Below, one piece after another: positions 1 to 8,612 of a stretch of 64,000 bases of DNA. Position numbers and translations under genes: made by a program. The stretch spans positions 22,033-86,032 of the forward strand of contig JAFDWR010000001.1 in NCBI GenBank assembly GCA_018268355.1, read 5' to 3'. Under the pieces are notes generated by a model that was given only the letters and a program-made list of their open reading frames with translations, did no database searches and had not been told where the DNA came from. The number at the start of each line of letters is the position of its first letter. Positions within the stretch are counted from its first letter, which is position 1. The DNA is from Armatimonadota bacterium. GTDB lineage: Bacteria > Armatimonadota > Fimbriimonadia > Fimbriimonadales > Fimbriimonadaceae.

Positions 1-1060
1 TCTTGGTTCCCGTGTCGATGGTGGCCTGGAAGTGGTGCCCATCGGCGAACAGATAGGCCACGTATTCGTGACCCAGCGGCTCCAGCACGTCGACCTTGGC
101 GGTGAAGGTGTTGTCGGGATTCGACTTCACGCGGCTATCGAGGTTCTTGTCGAAGATCGACTCGGGTCGGATGCCGAGGGTGACTTCCTTGCCGACGTAG
201 CCCGAAGCAGCCGGGTTCGAAATCGGGAACTTGAGGTCTCCGACCACGACCATCGTGCGGCCGCCCTCATTCACGAGCTTGGCGTCGAAGAAGTTCATGG
301 GCGGCGAACCGATGAACCCCGCCACGAACTTGTTGGCGGGCTGGCTATAGACCATCTCCGGGGTGTCGCATTGCTGGAGAAGGCCATCGCGCATGATCGC
401 GATTCGCTGGCCCATCGTCATTGCCTCGACCTGGTCGTGGGTGACATAAACCGTGGTTGTGTTCAGCTGTCGGTGGAGCTTGATGAGTTCCGCTCGGGTC
501 TGGACGCGCAGCTTGGCATCCAAGTTCGAAAGCGGCTCATCCATCAGATAAACCTTGGGCTTGCGGATGATCGCACGGGCGAGGGCAACGCGCTGGCGCT
601 GTCCACCCGAGAGCTCCTTCGGCATTCGAGCGAGATACTTTTCGATGTCGAGCATCTTCGCCACCTCGCGCACGCGCCGATCAATGTCCTCGCGAATCTT
701 CTTCGCTTCCGACATGTGGGTCAGCTGCCAAAAGGTCGACTTCAGCTCGCGAATCTTCAGACCGAAGGAGATGTTCTCGTAAACGCTCATGTGGGGATAG
801 AGCGCGTAGTTCTGGAACACCATCGCGATGTCGCGATCCTTCGGGGGGACGTCGTTGACGCGGCGTTCGCCGATCACGATGTCGCCGTCGGTGGCTTCTT
901 CGAGGCCCGCGATCATGCGGAGAGCGGTGGTTTTGCCGCAGCCCGAAGGTCCGACGAGGACCATGAATTCACCGTCTCGGACCTCAAGGTTGAGGTCATC
1001 GACCGCCTTCACGTCCTTACCAAAGACTTTAGAAACTTGCTTAAATGCGACTCCTGCCAA
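1..1060 (-). CDS. ugpC: ABC transporter ATP-binding protein, MalK/UgpC type (3' end outside window)
   Basis: The minus-strand frame reads an ABC ATPase from a TTG start at 1060 that runs off the window at base 1. Visible in order are the Walker A motif GPSGCGKTTALRM, a Q-loop (MVFQNYALYPHM), the signature LSGGQRQRVALARAI, Walker B with D-loop (YLMDEPLSNLDAKLR) and the switch His in YVTHDQVEAM. These are followed by the start of the regulatory TOBE-type domain (LGIRPESI). This pattern is typical of cytoplasmic ATPases energising sugar or glycerol-phosphate importers. The TTG is chosen because GGAGGA lies just upstream (1065-1070) and the ABC fold begins immediately. The substrate cannot be told from the sequence, since permease genes are not in the window. 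The symbol reflects family naming only. Confidence 0.85.
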   Translation of the reverse strand, partial: MAGVAFKQVSKVFGKDVKAVDDLNLEVRDGEFMVLVGPSGCGKTTALRMIAGLEEATDGDIVIGERRVNDVPPKDRDIAMVFQNYALYPHMSVYENISFGLKIRELKSTFWQLTHMSEAKKIREDIDRRVREVAKMLDIEKYLARMPKELSGGQRQRVALARAIIRKPKVYLMDEPLSNLDAKLRVQTRAELIKLHRQLNTTTVYVTHDQVEAMTMGQRIAIMRDGLLQQCDTPEMVYSQPANKFVAGFIGSPPMNFFDAKLVNEGGRTMVVVGDLKFPISNPAASGYVGKEVTLGIRPESIFDKNLDSRVKSNPDNTFTAKVDVLEPLGHEYVAYLFADGHHFQATIDTGTK

Positions 1061-1126
1061 TCTGTCCTCCGGGGGTTAGCTCGGTCCGCATTATATCGGG
1101 AACCGGGCCACTTCGGGGGCCACAAG

Positions 1127-1600
1127 CTAAAAGTCGTCGGACTTTGGAGCGGTTTTTGAGGCTTCCGCGCGAATTGCTTGACTCAGAGCAGCGGCGCGCT
1201 TCGGTTCCAGGGTCGCGAGGAGGTTCGTGACCGCCTCGTCGTCCATCTTCACGAGCACAGGCACCAGCTCGGGGTCTTTCATCCCTTCGATGATCGATTT
1301 CAGCTTCGCGGTGTCGAGCTCGTTCCACAGCGTGGCAAGTTTGGCGTTGCCCTTTTCGGGGTCCGTCGTCACCACCGGCTTGGCCGTGGAGGGCGTGTCG
1401 GCCGGCTTCGGCGGAGTTGGCGTCTTGGCGACGGGCTTGGCCGCCTTCTTGTCGTCCTTCTTCGCCTCGACCTTCTTCTTGGCCTTGGGCGAGAGTCCAG
1501 GGATGTTGATGATCCCGGCAAAAGCAAGCCCCACGACCACGCCGATCAGCACGACGGGGACGAGGATGAAGATCAGCTTTTTGCCCTTCTTCTTAGCCAC
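1127..1600 (-). CDS. MotE-like flagellar accessory protein with MgtE-N-type domain
   Basis: 157 residues from a GTG start that overlaps the end of the upstream transglycosylase gene by 8 bases. A Lys-rich start is followed by one membrane segment (about residues 9-30). Next comes a Lys/Ala/Pro-rich linker and a C-terminal helical segment (KLKSIIEGMKDPELVPVLVK then AVTNLLATLEPKRAAALSQA). That segment matches the MgtE N-terminal-like domain of MotE proteins often found beside fliJ. In the family these are periplasmic or membrane-anchored helpers of flagellar motor or stator proteins. It is the last gene of the flgB-to-motE operon. Function is inferred from domain look and position; no direct test of partner is possible here. 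Confidence 0.6.
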   Translation of the reverse strand: MAKKKGKKLIFILVPVVLIGVVVGLAFAGIINIPGLSPKAKKKVEAKKDDKKAAKPVAKTPTPPKPADTPSTAKPVVTTDPEKGNAKLATLWNELDTAKLKSIIEGMKDPELVPVLVKMDDEAVTNLLATLEPKRAAALSQAIRAEASKTAPKSDDF

Positions 1601-2243
1601 TTACGCGCCCTGCCTTGCGATCTTCATAAAGCCGCATCACCTTCTTCACGTAGTTCTGAGTCTCCTTGTAGGGAGGGATGCCACCCGCTCGTGAAACCGC
1701 GCCGGGACCCGCGTTATAGGCTGCGAGGACCAAGTCGAGGGTGGGGAAGCGCTTCATCAGCTTGCTGATGTAGGCCGCGCCGCCATTGACGTTCTGAACG
1801 GGGTCAAACGGGTCGGTCACGCCAACTTCGGCGGCGGTTTCCGGCATGAGCTGGATGAGGCCCTTCGCACCCGCCCGGGAAACGTCGTTCGGGTTGTAAT
1901 CGCTTTCCGCTTCGACGATCGCGTCGAGCAGCTTCGGGTCCATACCGTGGGCAAGAGCGGCGCGCTCGATGATCGGCAGGAACGTCGCTCGTCGGTTCCC
2001 GGTCGGCGCGGCCATCCCAGGGCCAAAGGGGCTGAGCGGCTTGGTGCCTTCGGGCGTGATCGTGCCCGAAAGCGGTGAAGGCTTGTCCGATCGCCAGCTC
2101 GAAACATCCTCGGGCATCGTGAAGGCCTGCGGGTCGCCAGTTGCCGGGTTCGGTTTGGCGTTGTTCGTGCCGAGTCGGGCACGAATCGCTTGCATACGGG
2201 CCATCACGCCCTCGGGGCCAATAGGTTTCAGTTCAAAGCTCAT
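1593..2243 (-). CDS. Lytic transglycosylase (SLT domain), flagellar operon
   Basis: About 216 residues. The C-terminal half is a typical soluble lytic transglycosylase domain: the catalytic Glu in DAIVEAESDYNPND, then SRAGAKGLIQLMPETA and the LAAYNAGPGAV motif. The N-terminal 90 residues are Pro/Gly-rich and low in complexity, with no clear signal peptide. The enzyme would cleave peptidoglycan glycan strands to let the flagellar rod pass, a role played by FlgJ or its SLT relatives in other phyla. I start it at the ATG at 2243, directly after the fliJ stop and behind GGAAGG. A longer reading frame upstream overlaps fliJ and is less likely. Lack of a signal peptide suggests export by the flagellar apparatus (inference). 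Confidence 0.85.
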   Translation of the reverse strand: MSFELKPIGPEGVMARMQAIRARLGTNNAKPNPATGDPQAFTMPEDVSSWRSDKPSPLSGTITPEGTKPLSPFGPGMAAPTGNRRATFLPIIERAALAHGMDPKLLDAIVEAESDYNPNDVSRAGAKGLIQLMPETAAEVGVTDPFDPVQNVNGGAAYISKLMKRFPTLDLVLAAYNAGPGAVSRAGGIPPYKETQNYVKKVMRLYEDRKAGRVSG

Positions 2244-2245
2244 GG

Positions 2246-2668
2246 TTAGGCTGCCTTCCTTCGCAGAACCGCCCACTCATCGAGTTCGGCTTGTTCTCGT
2301 CGCGTGTCTTCGAGGGTCCATTCTTCGAGGGCCTTGTCGCGGAGCTTCACCATCGCCTCAAGCTCCTGCTTCTTCTCGCGCCAAACCTCGGCCGCTCGCT
2401 CTTCCTCTTCCTCCAGCTCGGCGATGATCCGCAGCTGAATCGCTTCCTCTTCGTCGTAGCGCGAGAGGAGCATTTCCAGGTTCCGCCGCGCATCGAGGCT
2501 CTCCGCCCCGCGTCCAATCGCGTTCTTGCGTTCGCCTGCGATCTGGACTCGTTCTTGTTCGGCAAGCAGCCGGGCTGCTCGTCGCTCAAGGTAGTCGTTT
2601 TTCGCCCATTCTTCCGCCATCTCGCGGAAGTCGAGGACGCGCTGAAGTCGAAATTGGAACTTAGCCAT
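2246..2668 (-). CDS. fliJ: Flagellar export chaperone FliJ
   Basis: 140 residues, almost entirely charged coiled coil rich in Glu, Arg and Ala (for example QLRIIAELEEEEERAAEVWR), beginning MAKFQFRLQRVLDFRE as FliJ proteins do. In the family FliJ is the cytoplasmic stalk-like protein that connects the FliI ATPase ring to the FlhA export gate and escorts export chaperones. The gene overlaps the end of fliI by 8 bases and is followed directly by the transglycosylase gene. Sequence similarity in FliJ is always weak, so length, coiled-coil nature, opening motif and position together make the call. Confidence 0.85.
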   Translation of the reverse strand: MAKFQFRLQRVLDFREMAEEWAKNDYLERRAARLLAEQERVQIAGERKNAIGRGAESLDARRNLEMLLSRYDEEEAIQLRIIAELEEEEERAAEVWREKKQELEAMVKLRDKALEEWTLEDTRREQAELDEWAVLRRKAA

Positions 2669-3968
2669 GAATGATCTCCATGAGTAGGGTCAGGGTTTGG
2701 TCATAGCTGGACGATTCGTCCTTGACCTGGCGCAGAAACTGGTTGATCGCGGGCCACTTGCGGATCGCCTCATCAGCGACCGGATTCGAGCCCTCCTTGT
2801 ACGCACCGATGTTGATGAGGTCTTCGACGTCGGTGTAGGCGGCCATCAGCTCGCGGAGCTTACGGGTCGCGTTGATGTGCTCGGGCGAACAGGTGAACGG
2901 CGCGGTTCGGCTGAGGCTGGCAAGGATGTCGATCGGCGGATAGTGGCCTTTGCTCGTCAGCTTTCGGTTCAGCACAATGTGGCCGTCGAGGATCGACCGG
3001 GTGGCGTCGGCGATCGGCTCGTTGGTGTCATCGCCATCGACGAGGACGGTGTAAAGCGCGGTGATCGAACCCCGCGAGCCGTTGCCCGCGCGCTCCATGA
3101 GCTTGGGCAGGAGCGCGAAGACGCTGGGGGTGTAACCCTTCGTGCTCGGCGGTTCGCCGACGGCGAGGCCGACTTCACGCTGGGCCATCGCAAATCGGGT
3201 CACCGAGTCCATCATGAGGACAACGTTCTTGCCTTGGTCGCGGAACGACTCGGCAATTGCGGTCGCGGCAAAGGCCGCTTTGATTCGCAAAAGGGCAGAT
3301 TGGTCGCTCGTGGCACAAACGACGACACTGCGGGCGAGACCCTCGGGACCGAGGTCATTCTCCATGAACTCGCGGACCTCACGGCCTCGCTCACCAATGA
3401 GCGCAATCACGTTCACGTCGGCCTGACAGTTCCGGGCGATCATGCCGAGCAAGGTGCTCTTTCCGACGCCCGAACCCGCGAAGATGCCCATGCGCTGGCC
3501 TTCGCCGAGCGTCAACATTGAATCAATCGCGCGGACGCCGGTGGGCGTTGGTCGCTCGATCATCGTCCGTTCCATTGCCGAAGGCGGCGGGGCGAGCACC
3601 GGATAGCGGCCACTTGCGGAAACCGGACCGAGTCCATCGAGCGGCCTGCCAAGAGCATCCACAACTCGCCCAAGAAGGGCATCGCCAATCGGAACCTGGA
3701 CGCATCGACCGGTGCCTCGAACGAGGTCGCCCGGACGAACGCCATCGAGGTCGCCAAGCGGCATCAAAAGGGTCTTGTCGCCGCGGAAGCCAACGACTTC
3801 GGCAGGGATGCCGTCGTTGATCCAGCACAGGTCGCCGACGCGGGCATTGGGACCGTCGGACTCGATGATGAGGCCGACGACTTGGGAAACGCGTCCACAA
3901 GCCTCAATCCAGCGGACTTCGCCGAGGGTGCGCTTGGTGCGCTCGAAGGATGGGGCTTCGACGATCAT
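2661..3968 (-). CDS. fliI: Flagellum-specific ATPase FliI
   Basis: 435 residues, normal family length. The P-loop is at about residues 162-171 (GIFAGSGVGKST), followed by LIGERGREVREF and Walker B in NVVLMMDSVTRFAMAQREVG. Further family blocks are GEPPSTKGYTPSVFALLPKL and ILDGHIVLNRKL. FliI is the cytoplasmic hexameric ATPase, related to F1 beta, that feeds substrates to the flagellar type III export gate. Its start ATG overlaps the fliH stop (ATGA), indicating translational coupling. Nothing is missing. Confidence 0.98.
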   Translation of the reverse strand: MIVEAPSFERTKRTLGEVRWIEACGRVSQVVGLIIESDGPNARVGDLCWINDGIPAEVVGFRGDKTLLMPLGDLDGVRPGDLVRGTGRCVQVPIGDALLGRVVDALGRPLDGLGPVSASGRYPVLAPPPSAMERTMIERPTPTGVRAIDSMLTLGEGQRMGIFAGSGVGKSTLLGMIARNCQADVNVIALIGERGREVREFMENDLGPEGLARSVVVCATSDQSALLRIKAAFAATAIAESFRDQGKNVVLMMDSVTRFAMAQREVGLAVGEPPSTKGYTPSVFALLPKLMERAGNGSRGSITALYTVLVDGDDTNEPIADATRSILDGHIVLNRKLTSKGHYPPIDILASLSRTAPFTCSPEHINATRKLRELMAAYTDVEDLINIGAYKEGSNPVADEAIRKWPAINQFLRQVKDESSSYDQTLTLLMEIIHG

Positions 3969-4654
3969 GCCGCCTCCTGAGCGTCGTTAAATCGCTGAGT
4001 CATGCCGCTGAGCGAGGCATCGATGAGGCCACCTTCGGAGTCGATGACGCACCCGCCCGTGATCGACGGATCTTCGACGAGCTCGACGTCCTTCACGTTG
4101 TGGGTGGCCTGGAGGAGGATCTCCTTGTACTTGTTGATTCGTCCGACGTCGAACGGGTTCATCCGAACCCGAACCTTCGGCGAAAGGGTTGTCTCCGCCA
4201 TCGCCTTGCGAACGAGACTGAGAAGAGCGTCGTCATCCGACTTGAGGGTGACATCGAGGGCATCGGCGACGATCTTGCCGACGAGGGCTTCAAGCTCTTG
4301 CTCGGCGCGCTCGTAGTAGCTCTGGAGCGCGGCCACGATCAGCGCAGACGTCGAAGCGAGGTCGCTCGCGAACTGCTCGGCCTCCTGGGTGAAGGCGGCA
4401 GTGGCCATCGCCTCCGCCTTTTCCGATCCGGCGCGAAAGCCTTCTTCATAGCCAACGACCTTTCCCGCTTCAACGCCTTCGGCAAGTCCTTGGGCAAATC
4501 CATCGGCTCGAGCGGCCTCCTTGAGGTCGTTGAGGGTGACTCGGCGTCGCTGTTCGTGGCTGAGGCGGCCTTGGCCTTCGCCCGCTCGCTCGACCACCGT
4601 CGTAAAGGGAACTGCCTTGGCTTCGATTCCGCTATAGACGTTCGGCCTAGACAA
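3965..4654 (-). CDS. fliH: Flagellar assembly protein FliH
   Basis: 229 residues from a TTG start overlapping the fliG stop by 8 bases. The middle carries the GxxxG-type repeats expected in FliH (DGFAQGLAEGVEAGKVVGYEEGF, here quoted only to its repeat pattern GFxxG-GxxxG). The C-terminal half resembles V-type ATPase subunit E/FliH (ELEALVGKIVADALD, SLVRKAMAE, VRVRMNPFDV). FliH binds and restrains FliI and docks the ATPase complex to the C-ring. Position between fliG and fliI fits the usual gene order. Confidence is high because of context together with the repeat and C-terminal domain. Confidence 0.9.
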   Translation of the reverse strand: MSRPNVYSGIEAKAVPFTTVVERAGEGQGRLSHEQRRRVTLNDLKEAARADGFAQGLAEGVEAGKVVGYEEGFRAGSEKAEAMATAAFTQEAEQFASDLASTSALIVAALQSYYERAEQELEALVGKIVADALDVTLKSDDDALLSLVRKAMAETTLSPKVRVRMNPFDVGRINKYKEILLQATHNVKDVELVEDPSITGGCVIDSEGGLIDASLSGMTQRFNDAQEAA

Positions 4655-5660
4655 GCACGTCCTCCTCGCCGCTTCGACCGATGACGACCTCGCCTGCTTC
4701 TTCCAGGCGTCGGATCACCGAGACGATCTTCTGCTGAGCCTCTTCGACCACGCGGAGTCGAACGGGGCCCATGAACTCCATGTCTTCCTTGAGCATGCCA
4801 ACCGCGCGCTCGGACATGTTCTTGTAAACCTTGTTCTGGACTTCGCCGCCCACGCCCTTGAGCGCGGTCGCGAGGTCCTTCATGTCGACTTCTCGCAGGA
4901 TCGACTGGATCGCGCGGTCGTCGAGCTGGACGATGTCCTCAAACACGAACATCATGTTCTTCACCGTCTCCGCGAGTTCGGGGTTCGACTCGCTGAGCTG
5001 CTCGATGATCATGCGCTCGGTCGAGCGATCCACGCGGTTGAGGAGGTCGACGAGCGCCTTCGGGCCACCGGCCTGGGTCATCTCTTGCGAAACGAGCGAG
5101 CTGACCTTCTTCTCAAGGACCTGCTCGACGCGGCGGATGACCTCGGGAGGGGTCTGGTCCATCATCGCAATGCGGCTGGCAACGTCGGCGCGCAGCTCGG
5201 GGCTGAGTTTGCCGAGGATCGTCGCTGCGCTGTTCATCGGCATGTAAGCAAGGATGAGCGCGATGGTCTGCGGGTGCTCATCTTGGATAAAGCTGAGGAC
5301 CTGCTGCGGGTCGGCCTTCTTCAGGAAGTCGAACGGCACAACCTGCATCGCGTTCACGATGCGGCGGAGGACGTCGTCGCCCTTTTCCTCACCAAATGCC
5401 GAAACCAGCATCTGGCGAGCGTGGTCCACACCGCCTTCGGCGATGAAGTCTTGGGCGATCGCGACCTCGTGGAATTCGGCGATGACCTGGTTGCGCTGCT
5501 CGGGGCTCACCTTGTCGAGTCGAGCGAGCTCAAGGGTCAGCTGTTCGGCATGATCCTCGTCAAGGTGGCGAAGGACCTTACCGGCGGTGTCGGGACCTAG
5601 GGCCATCAGGAGGATGGCGGCCTTCTTTCGAAAGCTCAGTTCTTCTTGCTTCTTTCTCAC
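4647..5660 (-). CDS. fliG: Flagellar motor switch protein FliG
   Basis: 337 residues, full family length. The N-terminal domain starts LSFRKKAAILLMALGPDTAG, the middle contains EHPQTIALILAYM, and the C-terminal torque domain carries MFVFEDIVQLDDRAIQ and VDMKDLATALKG. FliG is the C-ring protein that binds FliF, FliM and the stator and generates torque. It starts with GTG, whose bases overlap the fliF stop codon TGA, so translation is likely coupled. Charged residues of the torque helix are present around LREVDMKDLATALKGVGG. Confidence 0.98.
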   Translation of the reverse strand: MRKKQEELSFRKKAAILLMALGPDTAGKVLRHLDEDHAEQLTLELARLDKVSPEQRNQVIAEFHEVAIAQDFIAEGGVDHARQMLVSAFGEEKGDDVLRRIVNAMQVVPFDFLKKADPQQVLSFIQDEHPQTIALILAYMPMNSAATILGKLSPELRADVASRIAMMDQTPPEVIRRVEQVLEKKVSSLVSQEMTQAGGPKALVDLLNRVDRSTERMIIEQLSESNPELAETVKNMMFVFEDIVQLDDRAIQSILREVDMKDLATALKGVGGEVQNKVYKNMSERAVGMLKEDMEFMGPVRLRVVEEAQQKIVSVIRRLEEAGEVVIGRSGEEDVLV

Positions 5661-7459
5661 TTTCGGTCCTCCAGGAGCCAGCTCTTGACGAGGGCGGCGA
5701 CAACTTCGGGGCGATCTTCACCCATCTTTCGAATCTGTTCGAGCGGAAGGTTCACGCGCTTGGCAATCGACGGGATGTCGGTGAGCCTGAGTCCTTCGTT
5801 GCCCGCGGTGGCGAGGGCAGTTTCAAACTCCTCTTCCGAGATGCCGGCTTCGAGTGCCTTCTTGCGCAGGTCGTCAATCGACTCTTCGCCTTCCGGTCGG
5901 ATGTCTCCGAGGTTCACCGGCAGCGACGACAGGTAGCCGCCAGCCGGGGGCAGGGCGCCCATTCCCGCCGCGACGAGGGCAGGGTTCGGCGACTGCGGTC
6001 GCACCGACTTGCCGAGTTGTCGCATGACGAAGAAAGCCAGGATCGAGAGGACGACGATGGGCAGCAGGCCAAGCACCTGGTTCATCTTCATCGAGCTCGC
6101 CGCGCCTTCGGTGGCCTTCGCCACTTCGGTCGCGACCGTCTTGTCGAATTCGTAGGTGATGATCTGGCTCGTGAAGCCGTCCTTCGGGGTGAAGGCCATC
6201 GGCGAATCGAGCGCAGGCTCGGGTCCCGCCGGCTTCTGGAGGCCCATGTAGTTGCTGATCGCGCGTCGGACCGCCTCTTCTCGCTCGGCGTTGGCCTTCG
6301 CGATTGCAGCCTCGTCCGGTGCCTGACCATTCACGGGTGCAGGATTCACCTTGTTGAGCATGACGGTGACCGCCATCGTCTTCACTTCACCGACGCCCTT
6401 TTCGATGCTGCTGACGGTTCGGTTCGTGCCTCGCTCAATCTTCTTTTGGGTGTTCGAGTATTCGCCGTTGCCGTTTTGGTTGGCAGGAGTGCCGGGTGCG
6501 GCGTCGGGTCGGTTTGAGTCGGTGCCCGCAGGGCCACCAGCGACGGCACCGCCGCCATTGACGCCCGGTCCGCTCATCTTCTCGGTGACCTTCTCTTCCG
6601 AAAGCGGGGTGGCGGTGGGCTCCTGGAGGTCCTTGGTCTGGGTGACCTTGTCGACGTTGAGGCCGACGTTCACGCTGACAATCGCGTTGCCAGGACCGAC
6701 GAGTCGGTTCAAGATGTTCTGCAGCTCTTCGCGGCGCGACAGCGATTCCTTTCGCTCAAGTTCAAGCTTGGTGAGGGCCATCGAGCTCGACGTGTCTTGG
6801 TTCATGCCGTCGAAGATCGAGCGGCCATCGCGGGTGAAGACGGAGACCTTCTTGGGGTCGAGTCCAGGCACCGACGAGGCGACGAGGGTGGCAATCGCCT
6901 TGCCCTGTCCGCTCGAGAGCGAGACGCCGGGGCGCTCACCAAGGGTGACGCTCGCCATCGCATCCTTCTTCTCGCTTGCAAACGGCGAATCGACGCCAAA
7001 GCTGAGGTGGACGCGGGCGGAGTCGACGCCTTCGTAAGTCTCAATCGAGGTGGAAAGCTCGCCTTCAAGCATCATCTTGAGGCGCTCCTCTTCGACCTTG
7101 GGCGTGTTCATCATGCCCATGCTCGTGAGGCCTTCATAGCCCGGGTGGGCGGCGCGGGGAAGCTTGTTGTTCTGGGCCAAGCGGGCGCGGATGATCGCAA
7201 CCTTGTCGCTCGGGACCGAGATGTTTCCACCGTTGTCCATCTGGACGGGGAAACCCATTCCTTCAATTTCCATTTGGACCATGCCCGCATCGCCCGGGGT
7301 GAGGTTGGCGAAGACGAGCGACATCTTCGGGCGCGACGACATAAAGAACGCACCCGCGAGAAGGATCACGAGGAAGAGAGAACCCGCGACCGTCACCGTC
7401 TTTTGGGTGCGGTCTGCGGTTTCCCACCAAACTTTCAGTTTCAGGATCAGTGCTTGCAT
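5657..7459 (-). CDS. fliF: Flagellar M-ring protein FliF
   Basis: 600 residues. Membrane segments lie near residues 22-42 and around 460. Between them sit ring-building motifs (IEGMGFPVQMDNGGNISVPS and HPGYEGLTSMGM) and the long periplasmic region with a Gly/Pro/Asn-rich low-complexity stretch (about residues 290-340). The C-terminal cytoplasmic tail (VAALVKSWLLEDRK) is the FliG-binding end. FliF forms the MS ring in the inner membrane, the base for rod and export gate. A small perfect hairpin lies in the 35-base gap between the fliE stop and this ATG. Confidence 0.97.
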   Translation of the reverse strand: MQALILKLKVWWETADRTQKTVTVAGSLFLVILLAGAFFMSSRPKMSLVFANLTPGDAGMVQMEIEGMGFPVQMDNGGNISVPSDKVAIIRARLAQNNKLPRAAHPGYEGLTSMGMMNTPKVEEERLKMMLEGELSTSIETYEGVDSARVHLSFGVDSPFASEKKDAMASVTLGERPGVSLSSGQGKAIATLVASSVPGLDPKKVSVFTRDGRSIFDGMNQDTSSSMALTKLELERKESLSRREELQNILNRLVGPGNAIVSVNVGLNVDKVTQTKDLQEPTATPLSEEKVTEKMSGPGVNGGGAVAGGPAGTDSNRPDAAPGTPANQNGNGEYSNTQKKIERGTNRTVSSIEKGVGEVKTMAVTVMLNKVNPAPVNGQAPDEAAIAKANAEREEAVRRAISNYMGLQKPAGPEPALDSPMAFTPKDGFTSQIITYEFDKTVATEVAKATEGAASSMKMNQVLGLLPIVVLSILAFFVMRQLGKSVRPQSPNPALVAAGMGALPPAGGYLSSLPVNLGDIRPEGEESIDDLRKKALEAGISEEEFETALATAGNEGLRLTDIPSIAKRVNLPLEQIRKMGEDRPEVVAALVKSWLLEDRK

Positions 7460-7460
7460 G

Positions 7461-7478
7461 GGCCTAAGCCTTTAGGCC
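7461..7478 (-). other. Intercistronic hairpin between fliE and fliF
   Basis: A 7-base perfect inverted repeat (GGCCTAA and TTAGGCC with a 4-base loop) lies in the short gap just before the fliF start codon on the minus strand. It has no T-run after it, so it is not a simple terminator. In a polycistronic flagellar mRNA it could limit fliF translation or mark a processing point. This is inference from structure only. Confidence 0.4.
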
Positions 7479-7494
7479 AACGCGATAAGGGTTA

Positions 7495-7809
7495 CTAGAC
7501 TTGCATTCGGCTGATCTCTTGGTACGCTTCCAGCAGCTTGTTTCGAACTGCCAGAGTGAGGTTCATGGTGGTACTCGCGCGTTCCATTGCGATCATCAAG
7601 TCGTGATAATCCACATCTCGTCGACCCGTCATGAAATCGTTCTGGACTTGCGTTGCTTTATTCTGCGAGTCGTTCACTTCTTTCATGACGTCCATCAACG
7701 TTTGCGCGAAGTCGTCATCGGTCTTGGCGGGCTTAGAGGAGGGCGCACTCGCGGGCATCACCCCTTGGGCGAGCTTTTCAAGTGCGGGATTCGTGACTCC
7801 TCGAAGCAT
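7495..7809 (-). CDS. fliE: Flagellar hook-basal body protein FliE
   Basis: 104 residues, usual FliE size. The C-terminal block VDYHDLMIAMERASTTMNLT followed by AVRNKLLEAYQEISRMQV is the diagnostic FliE motif. FliE joins the MS ring to the proximal rod and is exported by the flagellar system. The N-terminal 30 residues are variable, as in the family. It lies between flgC and fliF, the classical order. Confidence 0.95.
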   Translation of the reverse strand: MLRGVTNPALEKLAQGVMPASAPSSKPAKTDDDFAQTLMDVMKEVNDSQNKATQVQNDFMTGRRDVDYHDLMIAMERASTTMNLTLAVRNKLLEAYQEISRMQV

Positions 7810-7814
7810 GGCGA

Positions 7815-8207
7815 TTAGACCTTTCCAATATTCAGGGCGCTGCGAATCATGCCCTTGGCGGAGTTGAAGGCGGCGATATTGGCCTCATAGGCCCGGCTCG
7901 CGCTCATCATGTTCACCATCTCTTCCACCGGCTCCACGTTGGAGTAGGTGACCATGTTGGTGACGGGGTTTCGGTAGGGGTTGCCCGGCTCATAGACCTG
8001 GCGGAACGGGCGCGAATCTTGGCTCACCCGGTTGATCGTGACGCCTTCCGGCGTTCCCATCAGCTCGACGACTCGTCGGCGATAAGGCATTTGCCCGCCG
8101 ATCTGCATCGAGTTCGAGTTCGCAATGTTCGCACTGATGACGTCCATGCGGAATCGCTCGGCAGCGAGTCCGGTGGAGCTTGTCTTAAGGGCGTTGTTGA
8201 GAGTCAT
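7815..8207 (-). CDS. flgC: Flagellar basal-body rod protein FlgC
   Basis: 130 residues with both rod signatures. The N-terminal block is ALKTSSTGLAAERFRMDVIS with AN-I-AN-x-N (VISANIANSNSM), and the C-terminal block is VEPVEEMVNMMSASRAYEAN. FlgC is an exported proximal rod subunit. It lies 7 bases downstream of flgB and 5 bases before fliE, so the three are one unit. Length and motifs are normal. Confidence 0.97.
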   Translation of the reverse strand: MTLNNALKTSSTGLAAERFRMDVISANIANSNSMQIGGQMPYRRRVVELMGTPEGVTINRVSQDSRPFRQVYEPGNPYRNPVTNMVTYSNVEPVEEMVNMMSASRAYEANIAAFNSAKGMIRSALNIGKV

Positions 8208-8214
8208 CGGTCAA

Positions 8215-8568
8215 TTACCTTCCTTCCCGGATCACGTTTCGGAGTCCGGAGAAGTACCGAGAGGTCATCTCGGTCAGGGTCTGGTAGCGGAGTTCGGTTT
8301 GCGAGATCTGCATGACCTCTTGTTCAAGGTCCACGCTGTTCCCGTCGATTCGAATGGAGCCGCGGTCCACTTCGACGCCATTCATCATGCCGCGCTCTTG
8401 TTCAAGCACGATGTTAAAGTCGAGGTCGCGGCGCTTATAGCCGGGGGTGTTCACATTGGCGAGGTTGCCAACCAAAAGGGCATGCCGCTGGGTGGAGCGG
8501 TCGAGCGCTCGTTCCAGGTTCTTGCTTTGCGGTCCAAATAGGTTGTCTAGATAAGGCACGGGATCCAT
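8215..8568 (-). CDS. flgB: Flagellar basal-body rod protein FlgB
   Basis: 117 residues with the rod motif LVGNLANVNTPGYKRRDLDF and the C-terminal MQISQTELRYQTLTEMTSRY. FlgB is the most proximal rod subunit. It is the first gene of the ten-gene flagellar operon. A sigma-28-type promoter lies about 70 bases before its ATG (8639-8665), so this gene probably marks the 5' end of the transcript. Confidence 0.96.
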   Translation of the reverse strand: MDPVPYLDNLFGPQSKNLERALDRSTQRHALLVGNLANVNTPGYKRRDLDFNIVLEQERGMMNGVEVDRGSIRIDGNSVDLEQEVMQISQTELRYQTLTEMTSRYFSGLRNVIREGR

Positions 8569-8612
8569 CTCCCGCGACTCCGTTCGCCGTTCCCCAGCCC
8601 CATCCTAGAACT

